Positions 8,484-18,404 of a DNA stretch of 64,000 bases are shown one piece after another (the first letter of the stretch is position 1; every line of letters begins with the position of its first letter). The translations under genes were made by a program, and so were the position numbers. Source of the stretch: Udaeobacter sp963725505. Lineage in GTDB: Bacteria; Verrucomicrobiota; Verrucomicrobiia; Chthoniobacterales; UBA10450. The stretch covers positions 1-64,000 of the forward strand of contig CAVRYN010000015.1 in the NCBI GenBank assembly GCA_963725505.1, read 5' to 3'. The notes beneath the pieces were generated by a model. The model was not told the origin of the DNA. It saw nothing but the letters and a program-made list of their open reading frames with translations, and did no database searches.

Positions 8484-11060
8484 TTAGACATCGAGGTTGC
8501 GCACATTCAGAGCGTTGTCTTCGATGAATTGACGGCGCGGTTCAACCACGTCGCCCATTAAAATCGTGAACATCTTGTCGGCATCGACGGCGTTGTCCTC
8601 GTTCAAGTCCACCTTTAGAAGCTTGCGCTTCTCCGGGTTCATTGTGGTCTCGAACAACTCCTTCGCGTTCATTTCGCCTAGACCTTTGAAACGCTTGATC
8701 TGCACTCCACGGCGGCCAATCTCCAGAATCTTTTGCAGAATTTCGGGAATCGAGAAAAGCGCATGCGCAACTGCTTTCTCGCCTTCGCCCTCGATCAATT
8801 CAAAGATGGGCCGGTCGCTTGTTGCGTAATGGCCAACCTTCAAACCTTTCCGGGCCAGCTCCGCAATCAGTTTTTGTATGGCCGCCGACTCGTGCAGCTC
8901 GACCAGTTTGCCACGCCGGCGAACGCCATTCGTTTTCGCAGGCGCCTGAGCTTCTCCCAAGGGTAACAATTCCTGCTCGATCTGAGTATCGAACAAATTG
9001 AGATCGAGATTTTCCTGATGAAAGTGGCGGACTGCGTTTTCGTCGTGAAAATAATGCACCGTCTCTTCATTGCCCTCGCGTACTTTCACAAGATAGGTCG
9101 GAAGTTTGCCCGATCGAGAATTCCGGTGGCCGAGATACGTCTCGAAATCGCCCCCGTGGCGGCGAACTGCTTCGCTCAGCTTCGCCAGTTTCTCGAGCGA
9201 CTCGAGAATATCCTTCAGTTGCGCCGCTGTAATCTCCTTGTCGTCCGCCAGATTTTTTAGCCGCACATCCTCTGCGCCCAGCGAAATGAGGATTTTGTTT
9301 AGCTGAACGTCGTCATCGACATATTCCTCGCGCTTTTTCCGTTTGATTTGATAAAGAGGCGGCTGCGCGATGTAAATCCTTCCGGCACGCACCAGTTCGG
9401 TCATCTGCCGGAAGAAAAACGTCAGCAACAGCGTTCGAATGTGCGAACCATCCACGTCCGCATCGGTCATGATGATGATGCGGCCGTAGCGCAGTTTTGT
9501 GATATCGAACCGACCTTCGTCCTTGCCATTGCCTTCCTCCTTCGGCTTGCCAATGCCGGCGCCGATGGCTGTGATCATCGACTGGATCTCAGTGTTCTTG
9601 AGAAATTGGTCTTCGCGGGCTTTTTCGACGTTGATCAACTTGCCGCGAATCGGCAAAATGGCCTGATAACGCCGATCGCGTCCCTGTTTCGCGGAGCCGC
9701 CGGCTGAGTCGCCTTCGACAATGTAAAGCTCCGTCAATTCCGGATCGCGCTCCGAACAATCGGCCAATTTTCCTGGCAACCCGCCACCCGTCAGCGCGCC
9801 TTTGCGGATTGTTTCCCTGGCTTTTCGCGCAGCTTCCCTTGCTCGCGCGGCAGTCAGCACCTTGTCGAAAATGCGCCGCGCAATCGGCGGATTCTTGTCG
9901 AAGTAAGTCATCAATCCGTCGTAAACTACGGAGTTCACGACCCCGTCGATCTCTGTGTTGACGAGCTTCACCTTGGTCTGCGATTCGAAGCGAGGATTGG
10001 GCAATTTCACGCTGAGCACGCAGGTTAATCCTTCGCGCACATCGTCTCCTGAAATAGACGGGTCTTTCTCTTTGAGGAGACTGTTTTGTCTCGAGTATTG
10101 ATTGACTGCTTTGGTCAGCGCTGTGCGGAAACCCGTCAAATGCGTGCCGCCATCGGGATTAGGGATGGAGTTCGCAAACGGCAATATCTGATCGTTGTAA
10201 CTGTCATTATATTGCAGCACCACATCGACAAACACTTCATCGCGCTGCCGTGAAATCACGATCGGCTTTGGGTGCAGGACTTGTTTGTTTTCGCCTAGCT
10301 GCTTTACGAACTCTTCGATGCCGTGTTTGTACAAAAATTTCTCTTTCTTTGCCGGATCGCTGCGCTCATCCGTGAGCATAATTTCGAGACCCGGATTAAG
10401 GAAGGCCAGTTCGCGCAAGCGAGTTGCGAGTCGCTCGAATTTAAACTCGGTGGTGATTGTGAAGATCGTCGGATCAGGCAGAAACGTGATCAGCGTTCCG
10501 GTGGTTTTTTTGCTTTTGACCTCACCGATAACCGTAAGCTTGTCGGTCGTTTTGCCCTTGGCAAAAGCCATGTGATAGACTTTGCCGTCCCGCGATACCT
10601 CTACTTTGAACCATTCCGAAAGGGCGTTCGTGCATTTTGCGCCCACGCCGTGGAGGCCGCCGGAATATTTGTAAGCGCCTTGTCCAAATTTTCCGCCAGC
10701 GTGCAGATTGGTCAGGACCAGCTCAATCGCTGGCATTTTCCATTTGGGGTGAATGTCGACGGGAATGCCGCGGCCGTTGTCTCGCACCGAGATCGACCCA
10801 TCGACATGAACGATCACGTCGATCTTCGTGCAAAATCCCGCGAGATGTTCGTCGATGGAGTTATCGACGACTTCGTAAACCAGGTGATGCAGTCCACGCT
10901 CATCCGGGTCCCCGATGAACATTCCTGGCCGTTTCCGAACCGCCTCGAGGCCTTCTAGCTTGTCGATTTGTGCCGCGTCATATTTTTGCGTGGCGGCGAT
11001 TCCGGTCGAGCTGGCGTGAGATATTTTTTCGACCGGAATTTCTTCTTGAACTTGCGCCAT
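8484..11060 (-). CDS. gyrB: DNA gyrase subunit B
   Basis: 858 residues. The GHKL ATPase domain is visible (EAVRKRPGMFIGD, VVDNSIDEHLAG, RDNGRGIPVDIHPK, GGLHGVGAKCTNALS), then the transducer, then the TOPRIM metal site (EGDSAGGSAKQGRDRR and TDADVDGSHIRTLLLTFFFR), and the GyrA-contacting C-terminus (RFKGLGEMNAKELFETTM). It provides the ATP-driven half of gyrase. A stretch of about 50 residues between TOPRIM parts and the C-terminus carries a Lys/Arg-rich segment (KTNGVRRRGKL). First gene of the gyrB-sulfotransferase-gyrA unit, divergent from psd. Confidence 0.97.
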   Translation of the reverse strand: MAQVQEEIPVEKISHASSTGIAATQKYDAAQIDKLEGLEAVRKRPGMFIGDPDERGLHHLVYEVVDNSIDEHLAGFCTKIDVIVHVDGSISVRDNGRGIPVDIHPKWKMPAIELVLTNLHAGGKFGQGAYKYSGGLHGVGAKCTNALSEWFKVEVSRDGKVYHMAFAKGKTTDKLTVIGEVKSKKTTGTLITFLPDPTIFTITTEFKFERLATRLRELAFLNPGLEIMLTDERSDPAKKEKFLYKHGIEEFVKQLGENKQVLHPKPIVISRQRDEVFVDVVLQYNDSYNDQILPFANSIPNPDGGTHLTGFRTALTKAVNQYSRQNSLLKEKDPSISGDDVREGLTCVLSVKLPNPRFESQTKVKLVNTEIDGVVNSVVYDGLMTYFDKNPPIARRIFDKVLTAARAREAARKARETIRKGALTGGGLPGKLADCSERDPELTELYIVEGDSAGGSAKQGRDRRYQAILPIRGKLINVEKAREDQFLKNTEIQSMITAIGAGIGKPKEEGNGKDEGRFDITKLRYGRIIIMTDADVDGSHIRTLLLTFFFRQMTELVRAGRIYIAQPPLYQIKRKKREEYVDDDVQLNKILISLGAEDVRLKNLADDKEITAAQLKDILESLEKLAKLSEAVRRHGGDFETYLGHRNSRSGKLPTYLVKVREGNEETVHYFHDENAVRHFHQENLDLNLFDTQIEQELLPLGEAQAPAKTNGVRRRGKLVELHESAAIQKLIAELARKGLKVGHYATSDRPIFELIEGEGEKAVAHALFSIPEILQKILEIGRRGVQIKRFKGLGEMNAKELFETTMNPEKRKLLKVDLNEDNAVDADKMFTILMGDVVEPRRQFIEDNALNVRNLDV

Positions 11061-11274
11061 AAAGGTGGGCCAACCGACCCACAGAAAGGACCATACCCAG
11101 AAACGGTCTTAAAACAACAAATAATCTCGCGGTTTTAAGGCGGTTATTTCCGCTACGGCTTGGAGGTGCTTTAGCGCCAAAGCCCATGATATTGTGGTTG
11201 CCAGAACCGGCCCCGTTTGCTGATTTTTGGCGTCTTGACCGCGGTGTTTCGGACTCCCAAAATAGGCTCCTTGT
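11061..11274. promoter_or_regulatory. Divergent gyrB/psd intergenic region
   Basis: A 214-bp spacer between the divergent starts of gyrB and psd must hold promoters for both operons. No clear -35/-10 pair stands out. Confidence 0.4.
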
Positions 11275-11907
11275 ATGCGCCTCCAAACACTCTCGGAAGC
11301 CCGCTGGATTTTGGCGCTTTTTGCACTGTTTGCCATTGCAACTTTGTTTGTCTCCGCGTGGTTATCGTTGCTCTTTTTTTTGTTGTTTCTGTGCACTGTT
11401 GTTTTTTTCCGAGATCCGGAACGGATGGTGCCGGCAGATCCAAATGTCATTGTTGCCGCGGCTGATGGAACCGTGATGGACATTGTCGAATTGGATGAAA
11501 GCCAGGTGCTCAAAACCAGAACGCGTCGTGTCGGAATTTTTTTGTCGATCTTTGATGTCCATACGAATCGCGCGCCAATCGATGGTCGCGTTATTTATCG
11601 GCAACATCGAGAAGGGCTCTGTCTCGATGCACGTCGTGCGGATTGTTCCGAGAAGAACGAATCGATGACGTGGGCTTTCGAGAATTCGCGCATCACTATC
11701 GTCGTGCGCCAGATCACTGGTGCAATTGCCAGACGCATCGTCGCCTGGGCGGAAATCGGGGATGAATTGAAAAAAGGTGAGCGCTTTGGAATGATTCGCT
11801 TCGGTTCGCGAACGGAATTATACTTGCCGCTCAACGCTGAAGTTGCTGTGAAAGTAGGCGATCACGTCCTCGGTGGATCGACAATTATCGCGCGGCTGCC
11901 CGACTAA
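11275..11907 (+). CDS. psd: Phosphatidylserine decarboxylase, short form
   Basis: 210 residues. Two N-terminal hydrophobic stretches, then FFRDPERMVPADPNVIVAAADG and SIFDVHTNRAPIDG, conserved in decarboxylases making phosphatidylethanolamine. The GMIRFGSRTELYLP segment holds the Gly-Ser pair where self-cleavage would form the pyruvoyl group, splitting off a short alpha chain. Length matches the compact PSD-A-like class, not the E. coli enzyme. It is followed by pssA with a one-base TAATG overlap, so the two steps from CDP-diacylglycerol to PE are coupled. Confidence 0.92.
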   Translation: MRLQTLSEARWILALFALFAIATLFVSAWLSLLFFLLFLCTVVFFRDPERMVPADPNVIVAAADGTVMDIVELDESQVLKTRTRRVGIFLSIFDVHTNRAPIDGRVIYRQHREGLCLDARRADCSEKNESMTWAFENSRITIVVRQITGAIARRIVAWAEIGDELKKGERFGMIRFGSRTELYLPLNAEVAVKVGDHVLGGSTIIARLPD

Positions 11908-12734
11908 TGAACGAACAGCCATCTAAAATTTATCTCCTGCCCAATTTGATGACGGCGGGAAATCTGTTCTGCGGGTTCACCGCGACGCTCAAAATTCTCG
12001 AGGGCGCGTTGCTCCAAGCATCGAATCCCGATGCGGCTGGTGATCTTTTTCACACCGCCATCTGGTGCGTTCTCGGCGCCTTCGTTTTTGATTTTCTAGA
12101 TGGACGCCTTGCGCGGCTGGGTGGGCACGAGAGTCCGTTCGGGCGCGAGTTCGACTCGCTCGCGGATATTGTTTCCTTCGGCCTTGCCCCGGCGTTGATG
12201 GTTTACCGAGTCGTGTTACAGGAGTTTCCGCGCGCCTGCTGGATTATCGCGTTTATTTATCTGGCTTGCGGCGCCCTGCGCCTTGCCCGTTTCAATTCAG
12301 TGGGCGCAAAGACCGAGGGAGGCAATCACCAAAACACTTTCACCGGTTTTCCCATTCCTGCGGCTGCCGGTCTAATTGCGTCGATCACATTGTTTCTTCT
12401 TTGGCTCGCTGAAGGCGAACATCACCTCGGTAACTGGCGCTTCGTTCTGCCGCCGTTGTTGCTTTTTCTTTCCTTCATGATGTTCAGTCGGTTTCAATAT
12501 CCCAGCTTTAAGGCGGTTAATTGGAAGACGAAGAAATCGATCCCGCGTTTTCTTGCGATCATCCTGGTTCTCATTTTCACGGTGCTGAATTACGAGTGGA
12601 TGCCAGCCGTATTGTTCCTGGCGTATTTGCTCTATGGAGTGCTGCGACCCTGGCTCTCCCGCGAATGGCGACGCGAAATCGAAGAAGAAATCGGTGAAGA
12701 ACCCCCGGCAGAACCTGCCGAACAAACGCGCTGA
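11907..12734 (+). CDS. pssA: CDP-diacylglycerol-serine O-phosphatidyltransferase
   Basis: 275 residues with several membrane spans. It holds the CDP-alcohol phosphotransferase signature DGRLARLGGHESPFGREFDS followed by LAD, whose Asp residues bind metal and the CDP group. The product phosphatidylserine is the substrate of the preceding Psd. The start ATG overlaps the psd stop. The C-terminus is charged (EEEIGEEPPAEP). It converges with the TPR gene. Confidence 0.92.
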   Translation: MNEQPSKIYLLPNLMTAGNLFCGFTATLKILEGALLQASNPDAAGDLFHTAIWCVLGAFVFDFLDGRLARLGGHESPFGREFDSLADIVSFGLAPALMVYRVVLQEFPRACWIIAFIYLACGALRLARFNSVGAKTEGGNHQNTFTGFPIPAAAGLIASITLFLLWLAEGEHHLGNWRFVLPPLLLFLSFMMFSRFQYPSFKAVNWKTKKSIPRFLAIILVLIFTVLNYEWMPAVLFLAYLLYGVLRPWLSREWRREIEEEIGEEPPAEPAEQTR

Positions 12735-12803
12735 CGACTATTGCCGCAAATCAGCGATTGACAATCGAAAACCGAAAATGCCCGCTCACCACCGCTTCGA
12801 TAG

Positions 12804-13718
12804 TTACGGCGTGGAAGCCTTGGCCATATCGCGGGCGTATTGAAGATTGTTCCGCGCTAACTGCAGGTCTGGTTTGCAGCGTAACGCCTGCTCGCAAGCC
12901 GCTGCGGCTTCCTCGTCGCGGCCGAGTTTGTTATAGCCGGCACAGATGTTGTTCCACGCTTCGGCGTAATTCGGTCGAAGTTCGAGAGCGGCTCGACAAG
13001 CAGCGATCGCTTCGGCGTAGCGCTCCTCGCCATAACGCTGAAGGCTTAGAGCGAGGTAAGACTCCGCCGTTTCTGTTACCGATTGATTCCGAGCCTGACG
13101 CTGCGCTTGCGCCAGAAGTTCGCGCGCGGTGAGATCCGTCGAGCTAAGCTCCAGCGCACCGTGCAGGAACCCGCGCGCCTCCTCGGCGCGCGCGTGCGAG
13201 AGCAAGTAGCGCGCATAGTAAGTGTAGCTGTCGGGACTTGCCGGTGCGAGTCGCAACGCGTCCTTGAAATGTTGCTCGGCTGCTGAGTCCTGCTTCGTCG
13301 CATCTTCTGCAATAGCGAGATTGATTAACAACACCGAATACTGCGGCGCGAGGGCGAGCGCGCGATGGAAGTAATCGAGCGCGCCGTTAAGATCGCCTTT
13401 CGCCATGAGCGTGTTGCCGTAGTTCATCAATCCGCGCGTGTTGCGCGGACTTTTGATCGTCACGTCCCGCCAGAGCGTCCCTTCTGTGTTCCAAACTTTG
13501 TTGCGTTGGAATGTGGCGTAGCCGTTTCCGCACAGAAAGAGTCCGACCGTGACAGCGGCAGCGGCTTTTGCCCAAAAGCTGTATCGCACGTCGCAATTGA
13601 CCAAGAGCGAGACGGCGCCAGCCATTGCGATAACGAGCCCGATGTAAGGGAGGAACGCGCGGTGATCGTTCATGACTTCGGCCAGCGGCAGCGCGGACGT
13701 CGCCAGGAGCGCGATCAA
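12804..13718 (-). pseudogene. TPR membrane protein, apparently 5'-truncated
   Basis: An open frame of 304 codons with only a TTG start. It begins abruptly in the middle of a membrane domain (ALPLAEVMNDHRAFLPYIG), a sequence that in TMTC-like TPR proteins follows many transmembrane helices. Two spans remain, then tetratricopeptide repeats (about 95-295; for example YGNTLMAKGDLNGALDYFHRALALAP). The in-frame sequence upstream of the TTG runs into the 3' end of the HAF-repeat gene without a start. Most likely the first half was lost in a deletion or at a misjoin near 13717. Confidence 0.6.
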
Positions 13719-14524
13719 ATGAATTCGTCTCCTGGCGAGGCAAGTGCTACTGGGGTGCTCGTACTGTTGGCCCAGAACGTGGCATGACCTTCAGTGCAGT
13801 TAAAATCGTTGCAAGCGGCGCCGAGGATGTTGCCGGAAGCAGTGATGTTCGAGGCCACGCCGAGGGGAAACTCATTGCTCAACTGGCGAAGATAGATGGG
13901 CGCTGCATTGCTCTTCGGCCAAAACACTGCGCGCTCTACTGTAAGGTCCGCGCTGTAGAACTGGCCGACGATCTGGCCTCTTGGATTGATGTTGTACACT
14001 TCACTTAGAAATCCGGCCGGCAGACCGGGGAGTTCGACGGGGGCACTGTTAGGGCTTGGCCAAAACAAGGGCCGCTCAACAGAGAAGTCGTCACTGTACG
14101 CATATCCCACGATCTCGCTCCGGGGGTTCAGGGCCGTGGCAGTGCTGTTGAGACCAGGTAATGTGCCGAGATCAATCGGCGCGCTCTGGCTGTTGAACCA
14201 GAATGCGGCATGGGGATTCCCGGGTACGAAATGCCCGCTGCCGACGATTTGACCCGACTCAGTGATATCGTTCGCCCGTCCCCCTCCGAGCTCGATCACC
14301 TTGTATTGCACCTGCGGTGGCACTTGTGGCGTGGACGTGACGAAGGTGCTCCTCGGTGCGTCAGGCTTCGCGGAAGGGCCGCTGGCTGCCGCCGGGGTGG
14401 TTACTGAGATAAACAGTGCCGCTAAGCAGGTGAGGAGCGGTGCGGTTACGAAGCGCAAACCTGATAGGAGACAATTTAGATTTAACCAACAATTAGTTTT
14501 CAGATGAGTTTTCATGCAGATCAC
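13715..14524 (-). CDS. HAF-repeat secreted protein, probably 3'-truncated
   Basis: 269 residues. The signal peptide is long (a hydrophobic stretch ends near PAAASG at about 50). Then come four HAF-type repeats of about 45 residues, each with an (A/I)xxINxxGxIVG-like core: ANDITESGQIVG, ATALNPRSEIVG, VYNINPRGQIVG, ASNITASGNILG, alternating with AFWFNSQSAPIDLG-like strands. The family is of unknown function and extracellular. The last repeat stops after ASPGDEFI, exactly where the truncated TPR frame begins, so the end may be artificial or the result of a deletion. Confidence 0.6.
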   Translation of the reverse strand: MICMKTHLKTNCWLNLNCLLSGLRFVTAPLLTCLAALFISVTTPAAASGPSAKPDAPRSTFVTSTPQVPPQVQYKVIELGGGRANDITESGQIVGSGHFVPGNPHAAFWFNSQSAPIDLGTLPGLNSTATALNPRSEIVGYAYSDDFSVERPLFWPSPNSAPVELPGLPAGFLSEVYNINPRGQIVGQFYSADLTVERAVFWPKSNAAPIYLRQLSNEFPLGVASNITASGNILGAACNDFNCTEGHATFWANSTSTPVALASPGDEFI

Positions 14525-14626
14525 TAAAGGAACTGGGGCCCAAAGTTCCGGATTCTCTTCAAATTTTCGCCGTCCGCTCTACTTCTTGTGATGAGATGAA
14601 CGCCCGCGAATCGATTTTTTAGACTT

Positions 14627-15415
14627 GTGGAAGAACTAAAAAACAATCACGCTATCGGGCAGGTGAATGTAGAAGCCGAGCCGCGGGTGTTCACTACCAC
14701 GCGCTGGAGTCTCGTCCTTGCTGGGGCGAACGCCGATGGCGATCAGCAGAAAGCCGCGCAAGCGCTAGCGGAGCTTTGTCGGACTTATTGGCGACCCATT
14801 TTTTCCTATGTCTGTCGCCGCGGCTACTCGAGCGAGGACGCGCAGGACGTCACGCAGGATTTTTTCCTGATGATCTTGAAAACCAATTGGCTAAGGCAGG
14901 CCGACCAAGGCCGCGGCCGCTTCCGCTCGCTCTTGCTAAAGTCGCTCCAGAATTTTCTGCACAACGTTACCGATACAAATCGAACACTCAAGAGAGGCGG
15001 CGCCGTTGAATTCGTTTCCTGGGACGCTTGGATGGCAGAAGCGCCTTCGCAAGTATCGATCTCGTCGCGGGCGCTCGACTCGCTCGCGCCTGAGCGAATT
15101 TTCGATCTTCGCTGGGCCGCAACGGTCGTGGAGCAGGCGCTCCGGCGTTTGCGCGAAGAGTGTGAAGGCAAAGGGCGTCTTCGGCTGTTTGAAGGATTAC
15201 GCGATTATCTCACCGCAGAACATGCTGACATCTCGTACGTTGACCTTGGCGCTCGCTTGGGTGTTGCAGACACCGTCGTGAAAAAGCAACTGCACAATCT
15301 TCGTCAGCGTTACCGGTGGCTTCTGCGCGATGAGGTGGCTCACACAGTGGAGAGTCCGGTCGATGTCGATGACGAGATCCGGCATTTGTGCGCAGCGTTG
15401 GCTGCCGCAGCCTAA
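14627..15415 (+). CDS. ECF-type RNA polymerase sigma factor
   Basis: 262 residues from a GTG start. Region 2 is seen in LCRTYWRPIFSYVCRRGYSSEDAQDVTQDFFLMIL, where the acidic DAQD segment contacts core polymerase, and region 4 in YVDLGARLGVADTVVKKQLHNLRQRYRWLLRDEV. The N-terminal FTTTRWSLVL is typical of ECF factors found beside Ser/Thr kinases in Planctomycetes and Verrucomicrobia. No anti-sigma factor is present. The TAA stop overlaps the kinase ATG (TAATG), so the kinase is the likely regulator or co-regulated partner. Confidence 0.9.
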   Translation: MEELKNNHAIGQVNVEAEPRVFTTTRWSLVLAGANADGDQQKAAQALAELCRTYWRPIFSYVCRRGYSSEDAQDVTQDFFLMILKTNWLRQADQGRGRFRSLLLKSLQNFLHNVTDTNRTLKRGGAVEFVSWDAWMAEAPSQVSISSRALDSLAPERIFDLRWAATVVEQALRRLREECEGKGRLRLFEGLRDYLTAEHADISYVDLGARLGVADTVVKKQLHNLRQRYRWLLRDEVAHTVESPVDVDDEIRHLCAALAAAA

Positions 15416-18300
15416 TGAATAAATCAACCGAAGCTGCTGATTCCATCTCGGACTTAGTCGAAGATTCGAAGGCGTGCCCGAAGTGCGGCGTGGTGACCCG
15501 ACTCGATTACGGAACCTGCATTAACTGTCTCTTGCGCGAGGGACTTGAAGCCAAAGGCGAGGCATCACGCGAAGCGTTTGAAAGCATCTTGTCTGAGGCG
15601 GACGTGCCCGACAAACAGTGGCGCCTCGGTCACTACGAAATACTCGAAGAGATCGGGCGCGGCGGGATGGGAGTGATCTATCGCGCACGTCAGCAGCACT
15701 CCCGTCGGATCGTCGCAGTGAAGCGCATCCCCGCTCACGATGTGAATTCACACGAAACGCTGGTGCGTTTTCGACGCGAAGCTGAAGCCGTCGCAAGTCT
15801 CGATCACCCAAACATTCTTCCGATTTACGAAGTCAGCGAAAGCAACGAGGGCCTGCCATTCTTTAGCATGAAATATGCGACAGGCGGAAGTCTTCGGGCC
15901 GCGGCGCCGAAGCTGCGCAACGGCCCGCGCGAATGTATGCGGGTGATGGCGAAAGTTGCATGGGCTATCGCTTACGCACATGGCAAAGGAGTAATCCACC
16001 GTGATCTTCAGCCGGGAAACATCCTTTTGGATGAGAACGGCGAACCGATGGTGAGCGACTTTGGCCTTGCGAAATGGCTCAGCGACACCAGCGATCTGAC
16101 GAGAACGCTGGAGACACTTGGAACACCCGGCTACATCGCGCCTGAGCAGGCGGAGTGTCGAGCGGCCAATCTTACCACTGCAGCCGACATTTACAGCCTG
16201 GGGGCGATCTTATTTTACCTTCTTACTGGCCGGCCGCCGTTTGTAGGTCCGAATGTTCTTTGTGTTGTTCATCAAGCTGCTGCTACTCCGGCGCCGCGTC
16301 TGCGCTCACTCCTACCATCGCTCGACCGCGATCTGGAGACAATCGTAGGTCGTTGCCTGGAGAGCGATCCCAAGGCTCGCTACCAAACCGCCGCAGCACT
16401 TGCTGATGACCTAGAACATTGGCTGCGGCATGAGCCGATTCGCGCACGACGGAGTGGCGTTTTTACTCGCAGCCGAAAATGGGTGCGACGCAATCCAGGT
16501 ATTGCGCTCATGGCAGCCATGTTGCTTGCCCTGGCAGTGCCTTTGGGTGTCATCACTTGGAAAAGCGAATTTGTTCAGCAGCCCGTAACAACTGGCATCG
16601 CGGTGTTGCCATTTGAAAATCTGAGCCGGGATCCGGACAACGCTTATTTCGCGGAAGGCATCCAGGACGAGATCCTGACACGTCTGGCTAGCATTGCGGA
16701 TTTGAAAGTAATTTCGCGCGCTTCCACGCAGCACTATCAGAACAAACCCAGGAATCTGCGCGAGATCGCGAGGCAGCTTGGCGTAGCGAACGTTCTTGAA
16801 GGTAGCGTGCAAAAAGCCGCCGACCGGGTGCGCGTCAATGTGCAGTTGATTAGCGCACAAACCGATTCCCACCTTTGGGCAGAGACGTACGACCGGAAAT
16901 TGACTGACATCTTCGGGGTCCAGAGCGAGATCGCCAAAGGAATCGCGAAGTCGTTGCAGGCGAAGCTGACTGGTCGTGAGAAGGAGGCGTTAGCAATTAA
17001 ACCAACAACCAATCCGGAGGCTTACGAAGCGTATCTGCGCGGACTGGCATTTGAAGCGCGTGGCCTTTATTCCGGTCTTCCCGGCGCATCGTTGGAAGCG
17101 ACGGATTTTTATGAGCGCGCGGTGCAGCTCGATCCCAACTTTGTAATCGCTTGGTCGAGGCTCTCCCGTGCAGACGCCCAAATCTACTTTAACCGCTTCA
17201 CCGACGCCATCACCGACACCAGCGTTGCCGGTCGGGGCGATGCTGCAAAACGTGCTTTGGAACAGGCGCAGAAACTCGAGGCGAACTTGCCCGAAACGCT
17301 GCTGGCCTTGGGTTATTATCAATACATGGTGCTGCGTGATTACGGGCTTGCCAAGACCACGTTCGAGCGCGTCGACAAGATGTTACCGGGCAGCAGCGAA
17401 GTGCCACTGGCCCTCGGCTATATTGCCCGACGCGAAGGACACTGGGATGAAAGCGTTGCCTACTTCGAGCAAGCCCTCGCCCTGGACCCACGTAATGTGG
17501 AGTTACTTATGGGCGCGGCATGGAATTACGCCATGCTTCGACAGTTTCCGGCCGCGCTAAAGCTCTATACTCGAGCGCTGGACATTACGCCAAATGATCC
17601 GGATGTGATGGCGTCAAAAGCCAGCATTTATCAGGCTCAGGGTGACCTGCAAGAAGCTGCCAGGCTCTTGTCAGAAATAAACGAGCAGACTCCCAATGAG
17701 AATACCTTCAACACTAAGTGCACTCAGTTAAAACTTGAACGAAACTACGCTGAGGCCGTTCGATTGCTGCAAGCCCGACTGGCTCAATTCCATTTTGCTT
17801 CTCAATTCTGGAAGAGCTTTGATCAGCTGGCGCTTGCTCTGATGCAGCGGATTGCTGGCGATATGGCTGGCGCAAGGGTTACTGCTGAACAGGCGCGCAA
17901 TGCACTCGAGCAGATCTACAGAGATCAAACAGACGAAGAAACGCGCATTTGGGAAACGCTGTTTCAACTGTCTCGAGCTTATGCTCTGATGGGGGAGAAG
18001 GACTCAGCCCTTAAGGCAGCCGAGCGTGTAGTTTATCCTCTTCCGAGGGTTATAGATCCAATGGACGCCCCTATGTTGAAAGAGAACCTGGCGTTCATTC
18101 AGGCGATTATCGGCGAGAATAGCCGTGCGATTTCAACTCTCACGCAGCTGTTACAAACGCCATATAATAGCGAGCTTTACGGCCCGGGTGTTGTTACGCC
18201 GGCGCTTTTGAAACTCGATCCGATCTGGGATCCGCTGCGCTCCGATCCCGCTTTTCAAAAACTCTGCCAGGAGGCGAAGAAACCAATCGCGCTGAAATAA
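15415..18300 (+). CDS. Transmembrane Ser/Thr kinase with FlgO-like and TPR domains
   Basis: 961 residues. A short zinc-ribbon-like head (Cys21, 24, 35, 38) precedes a Hanks-type kinase: glycine loop IGRGGMGVIYRA (about 81), VAVKRI lysine, catalytic HRDLQPGNILL, DFGLAKW and GTPGYIAPEQ. One membrane span lies near 350-375. Outside the membrane are a FlgO/CadC-associated domain (TGIAVLPFENLSRDPDNAYF through LEGSVQKAADRVRVNVQLI) and about eight TPR-like repeats. In HRDL the usual Lys (HRDLKP) is Gln. The coupled ECF factor suggests phosphorylation-driven control of transcription by an external cue. Confidence 0.9.
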   Translation: MNKSTEAADSISDLVEDSKACPKCGVVTRLDYGTCINCLLREGLEAKGEASREAFESILSEADVPDKQWRLGHYEILEEIGRGGMGVIYRARQQHSRRIVAVKRIPAHDVNSHETLVRFRREAEAVASLDHPNILPIYEVSESNEGLPFFSMKYATGGSLRAAAPKLRNGPRECMRVMAKVAWAIAYAHGKGVIHRDLQPGNILLDENGEPMVSDFGLAKWLSDTSDLTRTLETLGTPGYIAPEQAECRAANLTTAADIYSLGAILFYLLTGRPPFVGPNVLCVVHQAAATPAPRLRSLLPSLDRDLETIVGRCLESDPKARYQTAAALADDLEHWLRHEPIRARRSGVFTRSRKWVRRNPGIALMAAMLLALAVPLGVITWKSEFVQQPVTTGIAVLPFENLSRDPDNAYFAEGIQDEILTRLASIADLKVISRASTQHYQNKPRNLREIARQLGVANVLEGSVQKAADRVRVNVQLISAQTDSHLWAETYDRKLTDIFGVQSEIAKGIAKSLQAKLTGREKEALAIKPTTNPEAYEAYLRGLAFEARGLYSGLPGASLEATDFYERAVQLDPNFVIAWSRLSRADAQIYFNRFTDAITDTSVAGRGDAAKRALEQAQKLEANLPETLLALGYYQYMVLRDYGLAKTTFERVDKMLPGSSEVPLALGYIARREGHWDESVAYFEQALALDPRNVELLMGAAWNYAMLRQFPAALKLYTRALDITPNDPDVMASKASIYQAQGDLQEAARLLSEINEQTPNENTFNTKCTQLKLERNYAEAVRLLQARLAQFHFASQFWKSFDQLALALMQRIAGDMAGARVTAEQARNALEQIYRDQTDEETRIWETLFQLSRAYALMGEKDSALKAAERVVYPLPRVIDPMDAPMLKENLAFIQAIIGENSRAISTLTQLLQTPYNSELYGPGVVTPALLKLDPIWDPLRSDPAFQKLCQEAKKPIALK

Positions 18301-18372
18301 TCGATTGCGGCGAAGGTCCTACCCGCGGCCGTAGAGAAGTGAAGGCGGATGAGCGCTGAAAGCCAAAGAATC

Positions 18373-18396
18373 GGCGCTCACAGAGCGCCGCTACAA
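18373..18396 (+). repeat. REP-like hairpin with CTACAATT tail, intergenic copy
   Basis: GGCGCT and AGCGCC (18373-18389) form a stem around a 5-base loop, followed by CGCTACAATT. It is the same plan as the hairpins inside purL and at 50213. It lies between the kinase stop and the broken nucleotidyltransferase. Confidence 0.6.
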
Positions 18397-18404
18397 TTCT
18401 TGAT

